From positions 1 through 40,357 of the forward strand of contig DAOWDS010000029.1 of assembly GCA_030638895.1 (NCBI GenBank): DNA of 40,357 nucleotides, given 5' to 3'. Position numbers and translations under genes: made by a program. The first letter of the stretch is position 1. Each line of letters opens with the position of its first letter. The notes under the pieces were generated by a model. The model had not been told where the DNA came from and ran no database searches. It was given only the letters and a program-made list of their open reading frames with translations. Source of the stretch: Candidatus Moraniibacteriota bacterium (lineage in GTDB: Bacteria; Patescibacteriota; Minisyncoccia; JAHIHE01; JAGLIN01). This document shows, piece by piece, positions 1 to 6,959 of this stretch.

Positions 1-78
1 AAAGAAAATATAATAAAAGAAAAAATAAACAAAAAAGTTAGATATAAGGCAGTTAGAAAAATTAGGTTTGAGATATAA
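1..78 (+). CDS. C-terminal tail of a gene cut by the window edge
   Basis: Frame 1 is open from the first base to a TAA at 76-78. It gives 25 residues, rich in Lys/Arg/Ile, that end in VRKIRFEI. The alternating basic and hydrophobic pattern looks like a real protein end, but the piece is too short to assign a family. It lies 111 bases upstream of the LTD protein gene on the same strand. Confidence 0.4.
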   Translation, partial: KENIIKEKINKKVRYKAVRKIRFEI

Positions 79-127
79 ATTAAATATAAAACCTATTTTT
101 TATGTGAATGAAGTTAACTATTATTTT

Positions 128-155
128 TTCAAACGTGTAAATCTTAAAATATAAT
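128..155 (+). promoter_or_regulatory. possible promoter of the LTD protein gene
   Basis: A perfect TATAAT (150-155) lies 16 bases after a weak TTCAAA (128-133). The start codon at 190 is about 28 bases after the expected transcription start. The -35 matches only four of six consensus bases, and in such AT-rich DNA a TATAAT alone is weak evidence. Confidence 0.3.
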
Positions 156-189
156 AAAAGCTTAGTGTAAATTAATTTAGAAATCTATT

Positions 190-2919
190 ATGAAAAAAAA
201 TAAATTTATTATATTTTTATTAACCCCCATTTTGATTGTTGGGATTTTTTTAATTTATGGCAGTTTTATTTTAGCAAGCGAAGTTGATTATATTGTGATT
301 TCAAAAATTCAAATCGGCGGGAAGACGGTTTATGATGAGTTTATAGAGTTATATAATCCGACAGATCAAGAAATAAATCTTGAAAACTGGGATTTAAAAA
401 GAAAAACAAAAAGCGGGAGTGAAAACAATATGCTAAATAATATTGAAGGCATAATTCCAGCTTATGGATATTTTTTAATTGTTCCAAGAGCTAATTGCGG
501 CAGCAATAATAGTGAAAATTGTTATAACGGATTCATTATTGCTGATGATAAATATACAACAAATAGTTTTTTAGCAAAAAATAATACTATTTTATTATAT
601 GATGATAATAAAAATTTAGTTGATAAAGTTGGATGGGGCGAGGCAGGTGATTTTGAGGGTAAAGTTATTAACATAAATCCGGAAAACAATCAGAGCCTGG
701 AAAGAATAAATATTAATGGCATTGTTCAAGACCTAGATAATAATAAAAATGATTTTATTTTGCGAGATAATTTAGGGCCGCAGAATTCGAGCGTTGTTAA
801 TAATCAGGAGAATATTGGACAAAATAATAAAGATCAAGAAGTAAAAGATTTCGAATCCTTTGAACATTCGGAATCTAGTTTTGATCAAGATGCTAAAAAT
901 AATAATGATAGCGAGAAAGAAGAATCTACTCAGGAGAGTGGACCTAATGATGAAGATGATAATTTAGACAAAGAGAGTAAAAATGATGCGGATAACGATA
1001 ACAGCGGTGATAATAGTCAAAATGATTATACACAAGATAGTCCCATAGCCTTTCAGGACTATAAAGCCAGCAGCTTAAATAATTCCATGCAGGAGAATGG
1101 AGTTAGTAAAAAAACACACCCCAATTCCTCTCAAGGGGGGAATAAAATAATAATCATGGAATTTTTGCCAAATCCGGAAGATAGCGATAGGGACAATGAA
1201 TTTATTGAGATATATAATGATAGCGATGTAGAAGCTGATTTGAGTGGATGGATTTTGGAAGATAAAATTGGAAAAATAAAAAAGTTTGTCATTCCATTTA
1301 GGACTGAAATAAGCGCTGGAAAATACAAAGTATTTTATAGCGATGAAACAAAAATAATTTTAAATAATTCAGGAGATGGTGTTGTTTTGAGAGACGATAA
1401 AAATAATATTATAGACGAAACTTCAATAAGCGGTTCTGTACAGGAGGAACAGTCATATATCTTAGATAAAAATGGGAACTGGGTTTTAACTTTAAGACCA
1501 ACACCAGGGAGAGAAAATATAATTAAAGCGGAAGAAAAAATTATTTTTGAAAAGGTAAAAGAATTTAGCCTGGAAACTGAAGTTAATGAAGAAAAAGAGT
1601 CCGACTCCAAAGCTTCGGAGTTGGACTTCTTTTCTGCTGATCGCGGCGAACAAGACAGTTCTACACAGGAAAATAAAACCAACACGGGCTATAATTATTC
1701 TGACAGAATAGTTATTTCAGAAATTTATCCCAATCCTTTTGGCAGAGATAATAGAGAGGGCAATTATGAATGGATAGAATTATATAATAATTCCGATGAA
1801 AATGTAAACTTGAGAGGCTGGCAGATAGATGATATTTTAGAAAAAGGAAGCAGTGGATATATAATAAAGGAAGACAAAATAATTAAAGCAAGAAATTTTG
1901 CGGTTTTTGAAAATATTCAAACAAAAATAATACTTAACAATCCTGGCGATGAAGTTAATATTTTTTGGCCTGACGGAAAAATTATTGACAACATAAAATA
2001 TAAAAATGCAAGCGAAGGATTTTCATATAACAGGACTACTAATTCTTGGGCATGGAGCAAAGAAATTACTCCAGAAAAAAATAATAAAATTAGAATAATT
2101 AAAATAGAGAAGAAGTTAGATAAAAATGACTTAGAAAGAAGTTCTATTTTGGATGTTGAAAATATAAAAGAGGAGCCGAGTAAAATTGAAGACATAAAAA
2201 TTGATTATTTAGAAGCCAATATAAAAGACATTAAACACTTTTTAAGGAATTCAAGGATAAAAGTTTCTGGAGTTATTTCTACTCCGCCGGGAATATTTGC
2301 TGATAATATTTTTTATTTATCTGGAAGCGGAATTCAAGTTTATAGTTATAAAATAAAAGTTCCGGAAATTGAATTAGGAGATAAAATTGAAATAATTGGC
2401 AAAGTTTCAGAAGTTGGGGGAGAAAAAAGAATATTAATAGATAATTTAAAAAATATAAAAATTTTAAGCCGTAATCATTTAATTGAAGCTCAATTAGTTT
2501 TAACTGGAAACATAAATGAATCCGTAGAGGGATATCTAGTTGTTGTTGAAGGAAAAGTTTCACAAATAAAAAAAGACGTATTTTATCTTAACGATGGAAG
2601 CGGTGAAGTAAAAATTTATATTAAGCCTCAAACACAAATTGAAAAATTGGAAATAAAAAAAGATGATTGGATGACAATTACGGGACAGGTAAGCCAGACA
2701 TCTCTTGGTTATAGAATTTTGCCGAGATTTCAGGGAGATGTGAAATTGAGTAAGGTCTCAGGAATTTCAACCGCGCAAGCTTTTTTGGAAACTAAAGAAA
2801 TTAAAGAAAAAAACGAAAATACTAAAAACAAAAATTTATTGCGGAATATATTATTTTTTATGATAATAACAATAGTTTTGATTGATTGGATAAAAATGAA
2901 AATTAAAAACCATAAGTAG
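190..2919 (+). CDS. Membrane-anchored protein with three lamin-tail domains and a C-terminal OB-fold region
   Basis: This 909-residue protein begins with a hydrophobic segment (about 5-29) that is a signal peptide or anchor. Three lamin-tail domains follow, at about 33-200, 318-440 and 502-630. Each shows the family signature: DEFIELYNP, NEFIEIYND and YEWIELYNN, followed by a WxL/I strand. A low-complexity D/N/S/E linker (about 205-310) separates the first two. Residues about 684-853 form two related beta-rich OB-like units (VSGVIS, VEGKVSQI with a DGSGEVKIYI strand) of the kind found with LTD and nuclease proteins. A second hydrophobic helix lies at about 882-902 with a short basic tail. LTDs in bacteria occur on secreted, envelope and DNA-processing proteins. 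No nuclease domain is visible here. It is probably displayed on the cell surface, but the ligand is unknown. The ATG at 190 is preceded by no Shine-Dalgarno sequence. Confidence 0.8.
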   Translation: MKKNKFIIFLLTPILIVGIFLIYGSFILASEVDYIVISKIQIGGKTVYDEFIELYNPTDQEINLENWDLKRKTKSGSENNMLNNIEGIIPAYGYFLIVPRANCGSNNSENCYNGFIIADDKYTTNSFLAKNNTILLYDDNKNLVDKVGWGEAGDFEGKVININPENNQSLERININGIVQDLDNNKNDFILRDNLGPQNSSVVNNQENIGQNNKDQEVKDFESFEHSESSFDQDAKNNNDSEKEESTQESGPNDEDDNLDKESKNDADNDNSGDNSQNDYTQDSPIAFQDYKASSLNNSMQENGVSKKTHPNSSQGGNKIIIMEFLPNPEDSDRDNEFIEIYNDSDVEADLSGWILEDKIGKIKKFVIPFRTEISAGKYKVFYSDETKIILNNSGDGVVLRDDKNNIIDETSISGSVQEEQSYILDKNGNWVLTLRPTPGRENIIKAEEKIIFEKVKEFSLETEVNEEKESDSKASELDFFSADRGEQDSSTQENKTNTGYNYSDRIVISEIYPNPFGRDNREGNYEWIELYNNSDENVNLRGWQIDDILEKGSSGYIIKEDKIIKARNFAVFENIQTKIILNNPGDEVNIFWPDGKIIDNIKYKNASEGFSYNRTTNSWAWSKEITPEKNNKIRIIKIEKKLDKNDLERSSILDVENIKEEPSKIEDIKIDYLEANIKDIKHFLRNSRIKVSGVISTPPGIFADNIFYLSGSGIQVYSYKIKVPEIELGDKIEIIGKVSEVGGEKRILIDNLKNIKILSRNHLIEAQLVLTGNINESVEGYLVVVEGKVSQIKKDVFYLNDGSGEVKIYIKPQTQIEKLEIKKDDWMTITGQVSQTSLGYRILPRFQGDVKLSKVSGISTAQAFLETKEIKEKNENTKNKNLLRNILFFMIITIVLIDWIKMKIKNHK

Positions 2920-2987
2920 GTTTTATTTATTTGCATATTTTGCTAAATTTTATAATAATGAATATATTATAATTATTAAAAAAACAT

Positions 2988-3287
2988 ATGAAAAAGCTAT
3001 ATAATGCAAGCGGACATATTAAAATTAATTTAATTGAAAGAGTTCTTAAAGAGGCCAAGAGAAAGGGGAATCTTCCTAATGTTCCTTCTTTAAAAATAAA
3101 ATATTTTATAGAAAGTCTTGAAGAAGAAATAAAGAAGTTTAAATCAAGGGTTGGAACGCAAATAAATAGGCGTGAAATGGAATTTTTATTTAAACAAATG
3201 ATGCGCAAGGACTATGATAAAATTACAGATAGGGAGCTTAAAATTATTGAGGAAATTCTTTTAGATAAAGATTTTAGAATTGGATAA
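2988..3287 (+). CDS. Small charged helical protein of unknown function
   Basis: I do not recognise this 99-residue protein. It is Lys/Glu rich and looks all-helical, with amphipathic stretches (FIESLEEEIKKF, MEFLFKQMMRK) and no signal peptide or membrane segment. The size and charge would suit a small nucleic-acid or ribosome-associated protein, but that is a guess. It lies between the LTD gene and a DUF192 gene, all on the plus strand with short gaps. The ATG has no Shine-Dalgarno. TATAAT-like hexamers lie just upstream (about 2950-2970). Codon use and length support a real gene rather than a chance ORF. Confidence 0.6.
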   Translation: MKKLYNASGHIKINLIERVLKEAKRKGNLPNVPSLKIKYFIESLEEEIKKFKSRVGTQINRREMEFLFKQMMRKDYDKITDRELKIIEEILLDKDFRIG

Positions 3288-3339
3288 AATAAATTGTCAT
3301 AAATTACGCCACTTTTAAGAACTAATAATTTGTTTTAAG

Positions 3340-3828
3340 ATGACTAAGTTAAAAATAAAGCATCTTTTCTTAGCTATGGGGTTGATAATAATTTTTTTTA
3401 TTTCTATTTTTTTGTCTAAAAACGAGATATATATAAATGATTTAAACAAATTAAAAACAAAAAACACATCCCAAGTATGTATTTCAAAAAATTGTTTTTT
3501 TGTGGAAATTGCAGATACTGCTCAAAAAAGAGAAAATGGATTAATGAATAGAAAAAATGTGCCAAATAATAGCGGCATGTTTTTTATTTTTAAAAAAGAA
3601 GGAAATTATACTTTTTGGATGCGAAACACTTTAATCTCGCTTGATATAATTTGGATTGATAAAAATAATAAAATAATATATATAGAAAAAAATGCTCAGC
3701 CATGCACGACTGAACAATGTAAAACCTTTGGACCAGATCAAAAAGCAAAATATATTTTGGAAATAAACGGAGGACTGGCAGGGGAAATGGGGTTTAAGGC
3801 TGGAGACATAGTGGTATGGCAGAAATGA
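3340..3828 (+). CDS. DUF192 family protein, membrane-anchored
   Basis: This 162-residue protein has one N-terminal hydrophobic helix (about 9-27) and then a complete DUF192 domain (about 45-160). Family signatures are visible: VEIADTAQKRENGLMNR, SGMFFIF, FWMRNT, SLDIIWID and the terminal GDIV. The domain is a small beta-barrel found across bacteria and archaea, mostly as exported or anchored proteins. Its biochemical role is not established. Two extra cysteines in the loop PCTTEQCK and two near residues 44-49 could form disulfides outside the membrane. It ends in TGA, which is one of the pieces of evidence that UGA is a stop codon here. Confidence 0.85.
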   Translation: MTKLKIKHLFLAMGLIIIFFISIFLSKNEIYINDLNKLKTKNTSQVCISKNCFFVEIADTAQKRENGLMNRKNVPNNSGMFFIFKKEGNYTFWMRNTLISLDIIWIDKNNKIIYIEKNAQPCTTEQCKTFGPDQKAKYILEINGGLAGEMGFKAGDIVVWQK

Positions 3829-4096
3829 GTTTAAAACCTATTTCTATCACGTATAAAAATATTTTCACGGTATATATTATTTAATTCAAATATAGGCGCG
3901 TTTAAAACGAGGGCGTATGTGAAACGTTCTTATAGGGAAGATATTATAGGAATCTCTGAAAAACGAAGTTTTTGTCATTCCCTTACAGAAGGGAATCTAG
4001 AATTTAAGGCAAAAAATAAATTATAAAATTGAAATTTATTAGTTTATCAGAATTTCCTGTATGTCTTTATATATATTCAGCCACAATAATTTTTTA
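3829..4096. other. Intergenic stretch with a palindromic repeat
   Basis: No coding potential is visible in this stretch between the DUF192 gene and the promoter of the next small gene. It contains a perfect 8-bp hairpin at 3977-3996 (listed separately) and a small palindrome CGTTTAAAACG near 3900. No tRNA-like or riboswitch-like structure was recognised. Confidence 0.5.
3973..4003. repeat. REP-like hairpin of the GTCATTCCC...GGGAATCTAGA type
   Basis: The hairpin ATTCCCTT-ACAG-AAGGGAAT (3977-3996) is perfect and is preceded by TTTGTC. The GTCATTCC/GAATC pattern recurs in the window at 28242, 28324-28348 (reverse), 21786-21795 (reverse) and 38971. It therefore looks like a dispersed palindromic repeat family. 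No T-run follows, so it is not an obvious terminator. Confidence 0.55.
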
Positions 4097-4124
4097 TTGA
4101 CCAGTTTATTTTAACTGGTATAAT
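4097..4124 (+). promoter_or_regulatory. Strong promoter with an operator-like inverted repeat in its spacer
   Basis: TTGACC (4097-4102), a 16-base spacer and TATAAT (4119-4124) make a near-consensus sigma-70 promoter. The spacer carries an inverted repeat, ACCAGTT (4100-4106) and AACTGGT (4113-4119), which would place a bound repressor directly under RNA polymerase. The predicted start near 4131 lies about 28 bases before an ATG at 4159. A further AACCAGT half-site lies at about 4181. Confidence 0.6.
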
Positions 4125-4185
4125 TTATAAAAGTGATAATTAATTTAAGTATTTTACTATGAAAAGTGAAAACTGACTTAAACCA

Positions 4186-4500
4186 GTGAAACCAATAGAG
4201 CCGACTGTTAATGAAGTGCCAGAAAAAATAAAAGCATTTGGTGATATGTCAGAAGAAGAACTACAAGTAACAATAAAAATTCTTGAAAAAAACGAAATGA
4301 AAAATAGAGATGCTATACAAAAAATACGAAAGAATATAAAAAAAGCTTCAAGCTTTAGTGGAGAGAACGCGTTTCGGAATAAGTTGCAGAATAATTTTAA
4401 TGGAATTGCTTGCAATGGTGACTGTAAATCAATGGATTTTAAAACCTACTTACGCTGTGATAAGGTTAGAGATATTGGTGGAAAATATAATCCCAAATAG
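4186..4500 (+). CDS. Small protein of unknown function, possibly broken by an early TGA
   Basis: I do not recognise this protein. The open frame starts at GTG 4186 and gives 104 residues, helical and charged in the first two-thirds (EEELQVTIKILEKNE), with three cysteines near the end (CNGDC, LRCDK). An ATG at 4159 lies in the same frame in the start context usual here (TTTTACTATG), but five codons later a TGA (4174-4176) interrupts it. The sequence after the TGA continues in the same style (LKPVKPIEPT). Three readings are possible: the GTG is the real start, the original ATG start was lost to a nonsense mutation, or the TGA is an assembly error. UGA is clearly a stop elsewhere in the window, so recoding is unlikely. 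The strong upstream promoter argues that the locus is, or recently was, expressed. Confidence 0.5.
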   Translation: MKPIEPTVNEVPEKIKAFGDMSEEELQVTIKILEKNEMKNRDAIQKIRKNIKKASSFSGENAFRNKLQNNFNGIACNGDCKSMDFKTYLRCDKVRDIGGKYNPK

Positions 4501-4628
4501 TATTTATAATTTGAAGTCATAGAAATTTCAATATTTTTTTAAAAATTAAGAGACACCGTTTTAAACAAGGACAGCTCTTTGGGAAATATATAGCAAAAGT
4601 ACTTTTTTATTGGAAATATTACAATTTT

Positions 4629-5396
4629 ATGTCTGGACATAATAAGTGGTCAAAAATTAAAAGGCAAAAAGGAGTTGCTGATGTGAAGAAAGGGAAGATT
4701 TTTTCACAGCTCTCAAAACAAATTGCACTTGAGGCAAAAAATAGCGGAGATCCTGCAATGAACCCGGCATTAAAGCTTACAATTGAAAAAGCAAAGCAAT
4801 CCAATATGCCTGCTGATAATATTATAAAAGCAATTAAAAAAGGAACTGGGGAAATTGAAGGAGGAACGATTGAAGAGGTTTTATATGAGGCCTATGGTCC
4901 AGAGGGAACTGCTCTTATAATTGAAGGAACTACAGATAATACAAACAGAACAGTAGCGGAAATAAAACACATTCTTTCCAAAAATAACGGGCGGCTTGGA
5001 GAAGCTGGAAGCGTAAAATGGATGTTTAATAGATTTGGATATATTGAGATTGATAAAAAAAGTTTGCAAATCAGCGAAGAAGAAACAGAAATGATGATTA
5101 TTGATTCTGGTGCAGAAGATTTTAGTGTTCCAACCCCCCAACCCCCCTTATCAGGGGAAACTATAGAAGGTCAAGTTATTGTAGTTTATACAAAGCCAGA
5201 AGATTTATATAAAGTAAAAGAGAATCTAGAAAAAAATAATTTGATAATTGGTGATGTTGGTTTTGAATGGAAGGCAAAAAATACAATCAAAATTAAAGAT
5301 GAAAAAATTCATAATAGAATTGAAAAACTTTTTGAAGCTCTTGATGAACAAGAAGACGTGAATGATGTTAGTTCAAGTTTAGAGGAATGGGACTGA
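4629..5396 (+). CDS. yebC: YebC/PmpR family protein (TACO1-like)
   Basis: This 255-residue protein matches the YebC family along its whole length. The N-terminus is diagnostic (MSGHNKWSKIKRQKG), followed by GKIFSQLSKQI, PADNIIKAIKKGTG, YEAYGPEGTALIIE and the GRLGEAGSVKWMF strand. YebC proteins were long called transcription regulators. The mitochondrial relative TACO1, and more recent bacterial work, point to a role at the ribosome in relieving stalling at proline-rich sequences. A short Pro/Gln insertion (PTPQPP) around residues 160-170 is encoded by C-rich DNA and looks like a recent insertion in a loop. The gene lies just upstream of ruvC, a common bacterial neighbourhood. It ends in TGA. 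Confidence 0.95.
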   Translation: MSGHNKWSKIKRQKGVADVKKGKIFSQLSKQIALEAKNSGDPAMNPALKLTIEKAKQSNMPADNIIKAIKKGTGEIEGGTIEEVLYEAYGPEGTALIIEGTTDNTNRTVAEIKHILSKNNGRLGEAGSVKWMFNRFGYIEIDKKSLQISEEETEMMIIDSGAEDFSVPTPQPPLSGETIEGQVIVVYTKPEDLYKVKENLEKNNLIIGDVGFEWKAKNTIKIKDEKIHNRIEKLFEALDEQEDVNDVSSSLEEWD

Positions 5397-5446
5397 ATCT
5401 TAAATTAAATTTTTTAATTTTAATCAAATTAAATCTTAGTGAAAAA

Positions 5447-5580
5447 ATAACATATAAAAAACAAGAGATAAGAAACAAAGACACAAACAAATTCAAAATC
5501 ACAATAATCAATCCGTTTGAAATTTGTGATTTGATTATTAGAATTTTTTGATTATTGTATCTTGCATCCTTATAATTTAA
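5447..5580. repeat. Degenerate inverted-repeat element between yebC and ruvC
   Basis: The left part carries CAAAATCACAATAATCAA, and the right part carries the reverse of the same motifs twice (GTGATTTGATTATTAG, TTTTTTGATTATTG). The two sides are partly self-complementary over roughly 120 bp, as with the other palindromic elements here. The match is imperfect and AT-rich, so confidence is modest. No gene is seen in 5397-5627. Confidence 0.35.
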
Positions 5581-5627
5581 TTTATGATATTTTTTTGATT
5601 CACTGTTCTAAATTTTAAATTTATTTT

Positions 5628-6122
5628 ATGATTATTCTCGGTATTGACCCCGGAACTGCAATTACTGGTTTTGGTGTGATTGAGAGTCAAAATAATAAAT
5701 TAAAAGTTATAGACGCTGGCTGTATCAAAACTGATAAAAATTTAGATATGTCCGAAAGGCTTGATTTGATTGCGAAAAAATTAAAAAATATTATAAAGAA
5801 ATATAAACCCCAAATAATGGCTGTTGAAGAATTATTCTATTTTAAGAATAAGAAAACTGTAATAACAGTTGCGCAAGCCCGAGGGGTTATTTTATTTATG
5901 GGTAAAAATCAAGGAATAGAGATCTGTGAATATACTCCTTTACAGGTTAAACAGGCAGTGGTAGGATATGGTCGTGCTGAGAAAAAACAGGTTCAACAGA
6001 TGGTTAAGTTAATTTTAGGCTTAAAAGAAATTCCTAAACCAGATGACGTAGCAGATGCGCTTGCAGTGGCGGTTTGTTGTGAAAGTAGTTATAAATTTGA
6101 GAAGAAAATTAACAAAAAATAA
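5628..6122 (+). CDS. ruvC: Crossover junction endodeoxyribonuclease RuvC
   Basis: RuvC is the Holliday-junction resolvase that cuts junctions after RuvAB branch migration. The 164-residue length is normal. All four acidic catalytic residues can be placed: D7 in LGIDPGT, E67 in AVEELF, and D140 and D143 in PDDVADALA. The conserved EYTPLQVKQAVVGYGRAEK segment is intact. The start ATG at 5628 gives the expected N-terminus MIILGIDPG. There is no Shine-Dalgarno; the start context is TTATTTTATG. The gene follows yebC after 231 bases and precedes the 7TM gene by 66. RuvA and RuvB are not in the window. Confidence 0.96.
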   Translation: MIILGIDPGTAITGFGVIESQNNKLKVIDAGCIKTDKNLDMSERLDLIAKKLKNIIKKYKPQIMAVEELFYFKNKKTVITVAQARGVILFMGKNQGIEICEYTPLQVKQAVVGYGRAEKKQVQQMVKLILGLKEIPKPDDVADALAVAVCCESSYKFEKKINKK

Positions 6123-6153
6123 AGTATTTAATATTGAGTGTTAGGCACAAAGC

Positions 6154-6181
6154 TTAATACTTAATACTTAATACTTAATAC
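6154..6181. repeat. 7-bp tandem repeat (TTAATAC x4) before the 7TM gene
   Basis: Four exact head-to-tail copies of TTAATAC end seven bases before the ATG at 6189. Each unit contains a TAATAC that is close to a -10 box. Copy-number changes would alter the spacing upstream of the 7TM gene but not its coding frame. Confidence 0.8.
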
Positions 6182-6188
6182 TATTTTT

Positions 6189-6836
6189 ATGTCAGAAATA
6201 ATTAATTTAATATTAAGCCAAGGAGTTGATGTTGATACTGTTTATCTAATCCTTACTCTGCCGTTTATCGCGACTCTTATTGCCGCCTTTAGACAATTGA
6301 TTGGGATTAAATCATTTGGTATTTATACTCCGCTTGTTTTAACGTTTGCTTTTTGGGCGGTTGGATTAAAATATGGATTAACTATATTTATAATAATCTT
6401 TTTAACTGGTACTGTAGTTAGATATGTTCTTAAAAATTTCCGTCTTTTATATATGCCTAGAATGGCGCTTGTTTTAACGGTAATTAGTTTGGCAATTCTG
6501 GTTTTACTTACAGTTGGTGGATATCTTCAAAAAACCGGATTGGCTTCAGTGTCCATTTTGCCGATTCTTATCTTAATAACTCTTATAGAAAAGTTTATTT
6601 CAACCCAAGTTGAGAAGGGATTTAGAACGGCGGCATTTCTTTCAGTTGAAACACTTGCTATTTCCATAGCAGGCTACTATTTTATAATCTGGGATGTTTT
6701 TAGGGGTTTAGTTTTAAATCATCCGGAGTATATTTTGTTGTTGTTTGCGGTTAATGTATTTTTAGGTAAATGGACGGGGGTTAGATTAAGCGAATATTTA
6801 AGATTTAGAGAAGTTATAAAAAATATTGATAGATAA
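6189..6836 (+). CDS. 7TM membrane protein of the 7TM-transglutaminase/UUP1 type
   Basis: This 215-residue integral membrane protein has six to seven hydrophobic helices and little else. Its TLPFIATLIAAFRQLIGIKSFGIYTPL start and GYYF...LAVNVFLGKW-like end resemble the 7-helix domain that in proteobacteria is fused to an inactive transglutaminase domain and sits beside alpha-L-glutamate ligase-related ATP-grasp genes. Here the transglutaminase part is absent and the membrane domain stands alone. The gene directly downstream (6960) is exactly such an ATP-grasp protein, which supports the family assignment. It probably anchors or exports the product of the amidoligase pathway, but this is inferred from context only. 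Confidence 0.7.
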   Translation: MSEIINLILSQGVDVDTVYLILTLPFIATLIAAFRQLIGIKSFGIYTPLVLTFAFWAVGLKYGLTIFIIIFLTGTVVRYVLKNFRLLYMPRMALVLTVISLAILVLLTVGGYLQKTGLASVSILPILILITLIEKFISTQVEKGFRTAAFLSVETLAISIAGYYFIIWDVFRGLVLNHPEYILLLFAVNVFLGKWTGVRLSEYLRFREVIKNIDR

Positions 6837-6841
6837 AAACA

Positions 6842-6954
6842 AATTGTTAAATTGCCAAACTGTTAAATTGTTACGCGCGGCATAGCAATTTGTATGGTGT
6901 AATTATGAATATGCGTTATACATAATAATTTAGCAATGTAGTAATTTAACAATA
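6842..6954. repeat. Palindromic (REPIN/MITE-like) element
   Basis: The left arm (6843-6873, starting ATTGTTAAATT) and right arm (6923-6953, ending AATTTAACAAT) are inverted copies with a handful of mismatches, separated by about 50 bases. The left arm itself contains two TGTTAAATTG-like copies. The element fills the gap between the 7TM and ATP-grasp genes. Confidence 0.6.
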
Positions 6955-6959
6955 GAACT

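Noticed and set aside
4159-4500. Recoding of UGA as an amino acid (alternative genetic code as in Gracilibacteria/SR1)
   Set aside because: TGA ends many intact genes here at the expected place (DUF192, yebC, the RimK-like fusion, both GT4 genes, GH57, ROK kinase, AbiEi), so it is a real stop. One interrupted small ORF is not enough.
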